Program-made: the position numbers and the translations under genes | NCBI RefSeq assembly: GCF_037975245.1 | Contig: NC_092582.1 | Coordinates: 5,062,001 to 5,126,000, forward strand | Direction: 5' to 3' | Length of the DNA stretch: 64,000 nucleotides | Source: Apostichopus japonicus | Lineage: Eukaryota > Echinodermata > Holothuroidea > Aspidochirotida > Stichopodidae | The notes under the pieces: model-generated | Databases searched by the model: none | What the model was told of the DNA's origin: nothing | Seen by the model: the letters and a program-made list of their open reading frames with translations, nothing else | Shown here: positions 1-10,799 of the stretch, in pieces | How positions within the stretch are numbered: the stretch's first letter is position 1 | Layout of the letters: each line of letters begins with the position of its first letter

Positions 1-996
1 TTAACTCTTCTAAGGCCACTGTAAAGTCAGTTTGCTTTTTAATGTTATGCTGGGTAAAATAATTTTGCAATGTTAAACCTATAGATTGGCTGTATTACTA
101 CAGTAGTTGTGTGGTACACAACATGCACTTTGGCAAAGTAGTACTAGTAAGTAAGGATCTGATACTATGATAGGACTAGCTTAGCCTGTGTTCCATAACT
201 TGTTGATATTGACAACCAGGAAGTGACAACAATTGTGATGGTTTCTTAGTAAAGAAGATGAGCATCGGCTAAAATTTCACATTTCAATTCATGAGGTATA
301 GCCCTCGTGTAACATTATTTGGCTATGCCTATACAGTTTGTATTATTGAGCAAGGTCAAGCCTAATATTCAGTGTTAATCTTACATTACTATGTATCACT
401 AATTCCTAACAAGTTAGGCCTATAGCCTAAGCATGTTTGGTGGCACTGGTACAGTATTGTCAAGACACCGAGCTAGGATATTTTACTTCAGATGCAGGAC
501 GAACTTCAGTTCTAAAAAGCGGTCATACCCTTATAGCCTATAATATGGACCTCGATGAACATATAAGATTTGCTCCCCGCATTGCTTGGCTGATCAAAAA
601 GAAAGGCAATCGAAAAGACGTGTCGTTGTCTAAGAAATGTCAGCTGTTATTCAAAGGCAGAATATTTATTATAGCGTTATTACTACTCACTATCTAGAAA
701 TGTTTATGTTTCCTTGAGGACAAACCATTCATAGAATGCTGCAATCCAATATAAAGATTTTGATTGGCCAATTATTATGATGTCACTCAACTGGGTGGGA
801 CTTATTAAATGTGGTACAGCGAAGCATTACCAACGCCATACGCAACCTAGGCTAGTAGGAAAATATTATCTTGTGATCGCATGTTCTCCTTGAGCTAATT
901 AAATTAATCACATTATGTGAGCATTTTACATAATTGCAGTATTATCGCTTATACAAAAGGCAAAGAGTTTTGGTACCAAAACTTTCAGTTTCAGCC
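1..996. other. 5' flank of STEEP1, no gene recognised
   Basis: This stretch precedes the STEEP1 start codon and should hold its promoter and 5' UTR. An 86-codon open frame at 437-697 matches nothing I recognise and lacks gene context. No convincing TATA box, initiator or CpG-rich block stands out, so the transcription start cannot be placed from sequence alone. Confidence 0.4.
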
Positions 997-3900
997 ATGC
1001 CTAAAGTTGTGACCAGAAGTATCGTCGTTTCTGACAACCGAGAGAAAGAAGAGTACGAAAAGGACAAACCTTTGCAGACTTACTTTTGTATTTGTGGTCA
1101 AATGGTCCTAATTGTTGGTAAGCAAAACTCTGGTTGTAGTCTCTAGTCTTACTGTACGTAGTATTGGATACAACATTAAAATCTTGTTTGCTAAAGGACC
1201 ACCAACTGGTGTACAGCAAAACTCTGGTATGAGAACTCATAACTAGGGACGCAACATATATACATTGTGTGATACTATATTTACAACGGACACTGTATCT
1301 GAAGGAACAAGTTGAGCAGATATAGCCTAGCCTAGTCTGAGTAACATAACATAAGAAGTTAGTGATGTTTTGAAACTTATTTGGTAAAATAACATCTTGT
1401 TGCTTCTGTGTAAAAGAAAAGCAAACTCTTTACAAACACACTTGTGTTGCTGTGGTGAAATTTCCAATATCCACATAATATTTATGTACTACAACTAGTG
1501 AAGGCTACGTTCGCTCTTAACTTACGCCAAAACGAGTTCAAAGAGAATTCCTCGCAGACTACATTCAAGACTTAGCAGTTACATTGTTCGTGTTGGTAAG
1601 TAGTTTGTTACCCAAAAATGGCCAACGAAGGGTTTTGTGCAGAGGTAGGTATTTCTCTTAAGAGTGTGAAAGCAGCTCTGTCAGATGACACTGGGGAAGG
1701 GTCGAACTCTGACCTAGTGTTAAATGTGAGGCTGCCTAGCAATCAACTTTCAAATGGTGTAGTGTATGAATTGTGGAAAATGGTGGGCTCATGTAAATGT
1801 ACAAATCAGGTAAGATCTTTCATTAAAGCAGTAGGAAATCATTTCGATTTAAGTGTTGTCGATTGTAAAGAAAAAACTGTTCATTCCCAAGTGTTGAAAG
1901 TTGTCAAAACGAGACGTTCATTAGCAAAGCTGAAGAGCAAAGAAAAGTTGTGTTATTTTTTGCGTCAAGAGTCTGGTATTTGTAAGCCGAAAAGCGAACC
2001 CCCTCCAACCGAGGAAGACGCCACTGCCCCCCTAGAAGAGCTCACAAGACTGCAACAACAACAGAATCAACTTCAGAGGGACTTCGCTGACCTGAAAGAG
2101 AAGAATACATCCCAAAGTAAATTACTGGAAGATGTTCTTGCAGAGCGCATTCAATTAATGGAGAGAGTGAAGCAGCTGGAAAGGGATGTCACCATCGAAA
2201 GGCAAGTTGCGAAGGATAGCCAGACACGGACTACTCGACTGGTCAAAGCAAGCTGTCAGAACATCAGGAGACGGGAATATGGGAAGGCAGAGCGAATAGT
2301 GAAGCTGAAGCAGCAGCTGAAAGGCCTGAACTTTCAGATGAAACGGCAGAGCAAGTCGCACACCAACACCCTCGCGAACACGCAAAAGTAGTTGATGCGG
2401 GTGAAGAAACAGGCATCGTATTACAAGAAGAAATCTGCAGCCTCTACAAGCCGACAAAAGTTTGATAAACTGCAGGAACAGCTCCACGACAGAGAAGAGT
2501 AGATGGCGCAACTAGGAGAGCGTTTGGAAGAGATGATCGAGAGAGAATGCGGCAAGGTTAGCACTTCAGTTAAAGGTAAATATAGGGATAGTATAAGGAG
2601 TGTTTACCAGCACTTGATGTGCCTGAATGTCGGGAGCAATAACTGCGAAGAAATTGTGCGCACAGTGCTGAAGGGCATTGTAGGCCTTGATGTAGAGAGG
2701 TTGCCTAAGGCCACCTTTGCCAAGGATATGGTTTTTGAGGCTAGGGCAATGGCCCAACTTCAGTTCTGCGATGCAGTTCTGGAAGATGACAATCTCACTC
2801 TACACAGTGATGGCACGACTAAGTTTGGCCATCATTATTGGTCCTTCGATGTCAGTTTTGGTGAAGGTAAGGTATTCACTCTTGGAGTGCGAGAGACAGC
2901 CGATGGGACAGCTGTCACCACTTTAGGAGTATTGGAAGAGATTGTACAAGATCTCGTCGATCTTGGTGGGCAGGACGAAGACAGGCTCGATTTGGGTCGT
3001 TTCTTGACAAAGATCAAGAATGTCATGAGTGATAGACACTCCGTCCAGAAAAAGTTCAACAAACTTCTCGCTGACTTCAGAGGCAAGTTTCTGCCAGCCG
3101 TAAGGGGGGACTGGGACAGTTTGTCATTGACACAGAGAGAGAAAGCCAAGGAACTCAATGAGTTTTTCTGTGGCATGCACTTTGTCGTCGGTCTCGCGGA
3201 ACAAGCATCGTCAACACTGAAGGCTTGGGAGCAGATGATATTTGGTGAGGAGAAGGTAGGTGCCCAAGCTGTAACAGGCTTTGCCGGGAAGGATGAAGGT
3301 GGGACTGAACGACTTGTTCGAACCGTGTGCAAAAGCGTTCAGGACCGAGGTAGTGAGAGGAGTAGCAAAGCAGCACATTTTAGGGCCTTTTTATCTGCAG
3401 AGTATGGTGTCAAGGCCGTCCCTTTAGCCCCCTTTAAGGGAAACAGGTTTAATATTCTGTTTCACAATGGAGCTGGCGTTTATCACCTGTACGAACATCT
3501 CTCGGTTTTCTTCGACAGGCACAAGTCAGAGGATGATTCGATGCTGGCTGTTGCTGCCGATCTTGAAGTTCCACAGTACATAGCCGGTGTCAAATCCCTG
3601 GGCATTATCGACAAAGTCATCACTGGACCACTCTGGCGGGCGATGGAGAAGGAAAAGCATGTGCTAGCCATGAACGAACGTTACAACAGGCTTCTCGAGT
3701 GCCTCTCGAAATGGAGTAACGATTCCACAGACTTACTGAATGGCACCGACATCCTCTACTCTGATGTTTCTGTGAAGGACGGCTCTGTGTACGACAGCCT
3801 GATGAAGCCCTGTGAGCTTGACGGAATGGTCAAACAGCTTCTGGAAATGCTCTGTTCCTCTTTCAGAATGCTCAGCGAGAGAATGCTATCGGAGCATCTG

Positions 3901-6900
3901 GAAGGTGGTAAGTATTCCAGCGTGTCTGCTGACCAGCACATAGAAATGCAGAGTGTGCCAACGACAAACACTACAGTGGAAAGGGACTTTGGTATGCTGG
4001 ATCGCCTTATGAGGGAAAAGCCGAGTGCCTCGTGCATAGCGCTGGAAGCTATGATCATGTACAAGAGGAACAAAACATTAGAATGGACTGCTTCTCTGGA
4101 GGAGTGGCAACGTTCTATGTTCTTGAAGCTAGCACAGAAGTCCAAGGCCCAACAGAAGAAGGCATATGCGGACCGACTAGCCACCATCAAAGCTGTAAAA
4201 GAAAAGAAAGAGCTTGTAAAGAAGGCAGCAATCTTGAAGAAGGCAGACCAGGATCGTGCCCGAAAGCTTCTCCTGGGAAAGGAAATAAAAGCTGTCGGTG
4301 GTTTAGTGGAGTCCCACAGCGAGCTTGACCAGAGACTCGGTGAACTGAAATCGGATAGGATAAGTCCAAGTACTTGCAGACACAGCTGAAGTATCGAAGG
4401 TTTGTACTCGGTGCCCGAAACGAAGGCGATGTTCTGAACATGTCAGCTGGCGGTAAAGCAAAGACGGTTGAGCAGTTGAAGATCTCTCTGCTTGCTGTGA
4501 TCGACTGTGACAACGAGGAGTTAGAAGCAGCGTCATCCAGTCTTAAGAACAGGGCTATCGGTTTGGCTCCGGTTGATGCTGTGGAAGCCTTCAAAAGCCG
4601 ATTACAACCTCCACTAGCAAAGAAGGCCAGATCGACTCCAGCCAGTGACATCAATATGTCTGAAGAGCTGGTACGCAAAAGGATTGAACACCACACCAAG
4701 GAAGAAGGAACAGAGGACTGGTACAAGGGTACAGTTGTGGGCATGCAAGGCGCCAAGTGCTTCATCTGGTACGACGGATTCCCTCAAGTGTACTCGTGTA
4801 AAGCCGAGGAGATCGAGGAGGACATTCAGGCTGGAGATTTAAGAGTACTTGTTCTTAGCCCAGGTGACATGTTAAATAAGGAAATTATGCATTTGTGGTT
4901 GGTAGATGACGTAGAGGTCTGGTGTAAAGGTGTCGTTGTGAGTTTCACTAAGGACGAAGGCAATGATACCTTGTTTGAAGTTACGTACTGTACGTGAGCG
5001 AGGACCCTGAGGATGAGGGTGAAGATGAGGTGTTTGAGTGTGCATTGCTTCAAGACTACCTGAAGCATAAAGTTCGCTTCATATAACCACCTCGTTTTTC
5101 TTCTCTATCTTCAGGTTGTTAAGATGGCACCAAGAACCATCCAGATGTGGGGATGCTTTTTTGTTAGGAGGCTAGGGGAGGCAGTTTTAGCCAAAAAACT
5201 GTTGTTCTTAGAAAACCTAGTTTTAGGAGGGGATGCAAAAATCACTAACCATGTTGTAGCTTGTCTGAAACTGCCGGGGGGGGAGGAGGGGGGGGCTAGA
5301 AAAGTGGTGGGAGAGCTGCATCTGGACGCCATCATTTTAAACATAGGATCCAATTATTTTTGCAATCTGGCCATCATCCAAAAAGTACTGGCTCAAAGAA
5401 TTTTGTCAGTTTTTAGTACGTCTCTACAATGTGAAGATGGTTTGTGTAATGCAAACTATTCATAGGCAAAACATCCCAAATCGTGTCCCAGACTACAATA
5501 CTAGGGTAGATGACCTGAACTCCTCATTCAAGGTTATCTGTTTGTAGTGACGACAGAATATTTTCATGGAGCCAAGGTGGCCGAAAAGGGATTGCTTCCA
5601 ACCCTGATGTTATTAGATTCGATGGCGTCCATTTGACTGACTTAGGCCACAAAACAATATTATAGAAACCCTCAAGGTGCAGCCATATGTATTAGCAGAA
5701 GTTTGGGCTAAATTCTTTCAAATTTTCTCTTCCTCCATCAGCAGCCATCCATATTGCCAGCACAACCACCACAAATACAGTTTCATTAATATTTCCTTCC
5801 ATATCTTCTCATATATCCTGTATTAAAGATGGACTCATTTTTTTGTGACATTTCATGTAAAACCACACCAAAAGTTTAAATTTATTAATCATTTTATTAA
5901 TTTATTATCAATTTATGAATCATCACTATGAATTTACAGGTTGTTTGGTATATTCCTATAATTCCTATACCCCCCCCCCCCCAAAAAAAAAAAACACAAA
6001 AAAAACCCACAATATTTTATCACTTTTTATTTTCACTGGGGTAACTATAAAATAGGAGCAGGCCATTTGGTCACAACTTTTATAAGATTATAAACTAGGT
6101 TTAAAAGGTTATATGATTTATTTATAAGGTTATAAGATTGACAAAATTATAAGAAGTATTTTTAGCTTTCTTTTTGACCTGTGATGATTACCATCAAGGA
6201 AAAAAAAAAAAAATCAAACTTAAACTACTAAAATGGAGAGGAACTGGGGTTGGATATTAGGGGAGGAGGAGGCCACCCGTCCAGCACTTCCGACTAAAAA
6301 TTATTGAAATCTTCCTGCACATTGTTGTTTTTTTCCAAGTAAGAAAATCCCTCTTATCTTCATGTCATGAAAATTGAGATGGAGAACAACTGAGGTTGCT
6401 ATGTTGCTTGGAAGAAGACACAGTTTTGATGGTAGTCATGGCAGTTTCAAGAGGAAGTTTTTATCAATAAATTGTTAGTTTGTGTGCTCCATTGTCATAA
6501 CGGTCAATGAAGGTATATTTATTAGTAGAGCAATGTGTTGTGTATCCATATTAAGTTGTTTAACATTTTTGGGGTTTTGTTTGCACATAGTGTCCTATAC
6601 ACAAGTCTTTTGTAAACGGTAACCAGCCGGCAACAAAACATACCATGCCTACATTAGTTCTGAACTGCGTTTGCTAAAATGACCATGAAATATCCATACC
6701 AATTTTATTGATGAATTAAAGAAACATTTTGATTTTTTGCTGACCACCCTAGTCTGATATTATTCTGCGACGGTGCTAGTACTACTAGTCTACTTCTCAC
6801 AAATATTTGCTTTCTTCTTTAATAACCTATCAGATTGTGCATTAGAGAAGTTACCACTAAGAGCAAGAGATGGTGCAAGAGTCATCGATTCTACGAAGCA

Positions 6901-9750
6901 TGTGAACAAGAAAACTGCACAGAAAGGAGAGACGGTTCATATTAGAAGGTATGTAACACCATACATTGCTCTGCTACCTGCAAACCCAATCAACCATCAT
7001 CAACTCATAATCATACAGCATCATTTATCAACTTTGGAATAAAAGATATTAGTTGTGAGATTTTATTGCATATATATCAGGGAATAATTATGCATTGCAA
7101 ATTGCTATGTGACATTGGCAAATTTGCTATAAAGTGCAATGCAAAGGTGTATGACAGAGTTTGACTACAGCAACACTGTACAGAAACCATAGTAATTTGC
7201 AAGAGAAATGTTCATAGCCTTCATAACTGCTACACAACATCTGAGCTCTAAATTTTTCCTTGATATATGTTAGTGTTTTGTTTTTTTAAGTGTAAATTGA
7301 TAGTTTTTGTACAGTATTGCTGCTATGTTAGTGTGGGTTGACAGTGTTGGTATTTTGTGTTACAGTATTGCTATTATGTTAATGTAGTTTTGAGAGTGTT
7401 GGTAGTTTATGTTACAGTATTTCTACTATGTTAATGTGGTTTTTGAGAGTGTTGGTATTTTTTGTACAGTATTTCTACTATGTTAATGTAGTTTTGTACA
7501 GTGTTGGTATTTTGTGTTACAGTATTGCTTGTGTTGTGTTTTACAAAAATTGGTATTCTGCTCTCAGTAGGTCAATTTTACTGTGAACAGTTCAAATGGC
7601 AGGTTAGTGAGGTTTAATCGTTTAATGTGCTAATTTTTTATTTTCTCCCTTCTTTAGGCCAGGAGGCATTGAAAAGCAGTTTAGAGAAAAATGCATAAAG
7701 TGAGTAAAAACATTTAAAATAGCAAAAGTAATGAAAAAAAAGAAGAAAAAAATTCAATTCATGAGTCATGTCATATCATGTTCATGTTTGCTTCTGTACC
7801 AGTATATTTCAAGTTACCTGTAATAAGTTTCACGTTTCAATGCAAATATCAACTCTGAAACCCTATGCTTGTACATAGAAGAGTGGTTGTACCTCAAATT
7901 TGATTCTATAGTGATCACCACTAGAAATTTTTGTTCCTGTGTTTGAATCAAATATCACATATGAACTAGCTTCCACACTGGTCACAACTAAAACTGATAG
8001 TTAACACCAATCCCATGTAATTGTTATATGATTAAATTGAAATTAGTTTCCATACACTTCCTGTTAATAGCACTACTGGCTTTACTTGGTATACACTGTG
8101 ACAGGAGAAGAAAGTCAGTTTTGCTGATGTTGGCCTCAGTACTGTTGTCATGTTATCCATTAACTTAAAGTAGTTGACAAGTAAAAGATTCAACCGTATG
8201 ATGGTACCAAGTTTGTTTTGGTTTGCAAAGTTCACTTTTCGTCTCCATTTCTGCAGGTGTGGGTTACTGCTATTCTACAGACATTCCGAGAAAGATGCAC
8301 AGGTTACGTTTGTTGTACAGGGAGCACTTTTTGAACCGGAAAAGGGGCCTTTGAAAACACCACTCCTTTTCAACCGACCAAAAGAGAAGAAGAAGGTTTG
8401 GATATTTTGTTACAGATCAGTCTTAATAAATTAGGAACAGAAAGATAAAGAAAATATTTGGAAGAAACTAGAAATCTATTTTGTCGAGATGATTGCACAT
8501 GTGGCTTGATGTAATCTATTTAACTATTTATCGCAGGCTTTGCACTTTATGTCAGTTACGAGTTTATTTTGAACCCTGGTATTAATGTTTTGATGTCTTT
8601 TTGGCAGGTCATGTTGAGCAAAAAGACCAAGGAAATGGGTAAATATGCTACGGTCACAGTCTCCACCATTGAAGATGAAGAAGATGAAATCGAAGCAGTA
8701 AGTGATTATTTTATATTCACTCATTTTATTTGTTTTTATTTTCTAAAATATACACATCATGAGACAAATTTTTCCGAAGTTCATCTAATCCAGGGGTGGG
8801 CAACCTATGACCCGCAGGCCACATGCGGCCCGCCAGTGACTTTTTGCGGCCTGTGAGATGTCTCAAGAAAAAGAAAAAAATATCAATCTATTTTGCATCA
8901 TCACAAAAAACGAGCTAGCTGCTTAGAATTTATCGGCACTAATGATGCTGTCGGGTAGGCCTAATATCCCCATTAATTATAAACTACTGTATTGACATTA
9001 TGTGTTGTGAATACAGATTAAGTACACACACCTATTGCTTGAAAGGTTTGAAATCAACAGCAGGTTGTTGGTTAGGTGCAGCCCAGTCAATTTTTCACTC
9101 CTTATATCTGACCCATTCATCCAAAAAGGTTGCCCACCCCTGATATAATCTATGTCCGAATGTAAATCATACCCCCCCCCCCTTTTCTTTTTAAGGTTCC
9201 CTTTCAATTTGTTGAAATGTTGGTTTGAAATTTTCCTTGCAGAAAGAGATAGCAGACTCTTATGCCAGCAATGCTCGTATCATCAGCAAGCAGATGGAGA
9301 GGAAAGGCCTGAACAAGAGAAAGGCAGAAGATGTAAGTGATTTTTTTCTTTTTTCATCTTTCTACATTATTTTATATTTTGATTCCTTTTTAAAGGTGAA
9401 AGAGGTATATCTATGCAGTGGTGGTTATGCCATGTGCAGGTTTATATGGGTCTGTTACACTTTGATGAATTGTAAACATGTTAATTCACAAAGTACAGGA
9501 TGGTTGAACATTATAATATACATCATTTTGATGTAGCAAAAATGTGAACACTGCTTTGGCCTTAATATTTCTTGCTCTAAGTTCATTAACTTCAAAAAAG
9601 GAAAGATTTCTGCCCTGCAAGTTGGATTGCTTCACAAGTCATAACCATTAAGACAATTTTTTGGGTGTTTTCCTTATACAGTTGGTGACAGAGGAGATTG
9701 AAAGAAAGGCCAAGCTGAAGAAAGGAACCTTGATTGACAAGGACCCTTGA
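997..9750 (+). CDS. STEEP1: STEEP1 (CXorf56 family, STING ER-exit protein), seven coding exons
   Basis: Coding exons are 997-1117, 6834-6948, 7658-7699, 8257-8395, 8608-8697, 9243-9332 and 9682-9750. They join in phase to 666 nt, giving 221 aa; the human protein is 222 aa. All introns are GT-AG, though the donor after exon 4 (GTTTGG) is weak. Recognisable features in order are the N-terminal MPKVV-RS start, a CxC (residues 31 and 33) followed by GQMVL, LEKLP around 45, CIKCGLLLFY with a CxxC (91 and 94), [11 protein letters not shown] around 150-160, an acidic EDEEDE patch, ADSYA-NA, and a Lys-rich tail ending KKGTLID. In vertebrates STEEP binds STING and promotes its COPII-dependent exit from the ER; cysteine-pair zinc binding is inferred. 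The start is fixed by homology to the family N-terminus. Intron 1 (1118-6833) is swollen by transposon relics. The gene converges on SET. Confidence 0.95.
1618..5086 (+). pseudogene. Broken DDE-like transposase with coiled coil and tudor-like C-terminus
   Basis: This is one ancestral reading frame in STEEP1 intron 1. From 1618 it runs in a single frame to 4389, interrupted only by two TAG codons (2389-2391 and 2500-2502); the ATG at 2503 is in frame with 1618. A one-base shift near 4358 moves the frame to the one ending at 4997, and a second shift near 4990 continues it to TAA at 5084-5086. Order of parts: an N-terminal domain, a Glu/Lys/Gln coiled coil (residues about 130-290), then a catalytic-like core. 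Counting from the ATG at 2503, the core has SDGTTKFG (D103), a SDR (D177), a C-x2-H (C223, H226) and VERDF (E493), a pattern that suggests an RNase-H-like DDE fold. The C-terminus has two tudor-like WYKG/WCKG beta units. It resembles uncharacterised multi-copy proteins of corals, echinoderms and fish; the superfamily is not assigned. No terminal repeats were found. Confidence 0.7.
5124..5666 (+). pseudogene. Degenerate SGNH-hydrolase-like fragment
   Basis: The frame 5124-5465 carries an [10 protein letters not shown] segment and then [11 protein letters not shown], like the Gly/Asn block of SGNH/GDSL esterases. After a one-base shift near 5445 the next frame reads [19 protein letters not shown]. 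After another shift near 5540, WSQGG and [13 protein letters not shown] give the C-terminal Asp-x-x-His block (DGVH), the usual catalytic Asp/His pair of the family. Domains like this are frequent in invertebrate retroelement and transposon-associated proteins. The relic starts about 40 bp after the transposase relic, on the same strand, and may belong to the same element. A G-rich run at 5276-5295 interrupts the middle. Confidence 0.6.
5667..6833. other. Rest of STEEP1 intron 1
   Basis: This is AT-rich intron sequence with a C-run followed by an A-run near 5961-5995 and no recognisable coding remnant. It ends at the polypyrimidine tract and CAG acceptor of exon 2 (6831-6833). Confidence 0.5.
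7299..7530. repeat. About four tandem copies of a ~62-bp T-rich unit
   Basis: The block TACAGTATT-(G/T)CT, then ATGTTA-TGT, then GTGTTGGTATTTT recurs about every 60 bp across STEEP1 intron 2. Copies differ by small indels, as in a minisatellite. No function is inferred. Confidence 0.75.
8791..9142. mobile_element. hAT-type MITE in STEEP1 intron 5
   Basis: A 352-bp element with terminal inverted repeats CAGGGGTGGGCAACC and GGTTGCCCACCCCTG. The flanks ATCTAATC (8783-8790) and ATATAATC (9143-9150) match at 7 of 8 positions, as expected of an aged 8-bp hAT target duplication. The CAGGGG termini and 8-bp duplication are the hAT hallmarks. No transposase is encoded, so it is non-autonomous. It lies wholly inside the intron between the exons at 8608-8697 and 9243-9332. 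Confidence 0.9.
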
Positions 9751-10025
9751 AGACATCCGTCTGTACATGATACCAGACAGTGTGAACAACAGATGACTTT
9801 ATGGAAGATCTCTGGCAGCCCCAGGCTGCATCAGCAGTGTTGTGGTTGACTATTGCACAGGTTTTGGCATATCTGACCACTAATTGTGGATTCACTACAA
9901 GACTCACAATTTTGTTTATCCTCTCATTGTTTTTATATCTTGTCTCACGGTAGGATCTTCAAATCTCTTGTGCAAAAGTCGTAAACCAATTTAAAGCAGA
10001 TTTACATGGATTATATATTTTGTAT

Positions 10026-10031
10026 AATAAA
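10026..10031 (+). terminator. Probable STEEP1 poly(A) signal
   Basis: An AATAAA lies 276 bp after the STEEP1 stop codon. A second AATAAA at 10773-10778 could serve a longer 3' UTR. Which one is used cannot be told without transcripts. Confidence 0.55.
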
Positions 10032-10799
10032 TCAGTTTTATTTGAATTTTGTTAAACAGCAGTTTTCAGGCAACAATCTCCAGGTGTGTTTTCTAAAATC
10101 TCCAGGTTTACTCTTTTGGAGGGTAGGTTAGATCTTCATTGACTGTTGACTATGAGTGATTACTATAGGCATTAGGTACCATTTCAAAATGCTGCAACAG
10201 CTGCACAGTCCCATTGAAAAGGCTGAATCGATATCAAAGAATAAGGTATCATTTCTGCAAACCGAATGATCTATTGTGTGAACCTGGAGCACAAAAGATC
10301 ATCCCATGCAGCACCTCAACTCTTTACTTAATACCAAGTGCCTGGAATTTTAACAGGAACATTTGTACACAGGAACTAAAGTGAAGAAACTACGAGGCTA
10401 TGCAAGCAGTCTCTTTAAGACTTATATTAGTAGTTTCGTGCTGTATTTCTTGTAATCATAACTGGTCCTTGAGCTGTGAGAGCAAAAACCTTTGGTAATC
10501 AATCCAAAACCCATTCACTAACTGAGAATAGGTTTTTTTTTAAACTGCACTCCAAAGGCACAAAAAGTGATCTGCAATATACAGATCCCAAATTGTTTAC
10601 CTCACATAATTCGATGTGATTAAATGTTTGGAACACCCAAGCCACAAAGAGATGCCCCCGTGTGACACTTTTGGAGGAAGTAATCATCTGTATATTGAAA
10701 TGCACTGTTTATAGGGTATGCTTAATGTAAACCATCACATGTGCTTTTACAGCTTCAATATTACTTGGAGATAATAAAAGTGTGAAATAATAGATTACT

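Noticed and set aside
2503..4389. A separate 628-aa gene starting at the ATG at 2503
   Set aside because: The ATG is in the same frame as 1618-2391, separated only by two TAG codons, so it is the continuation of one broken transposase.
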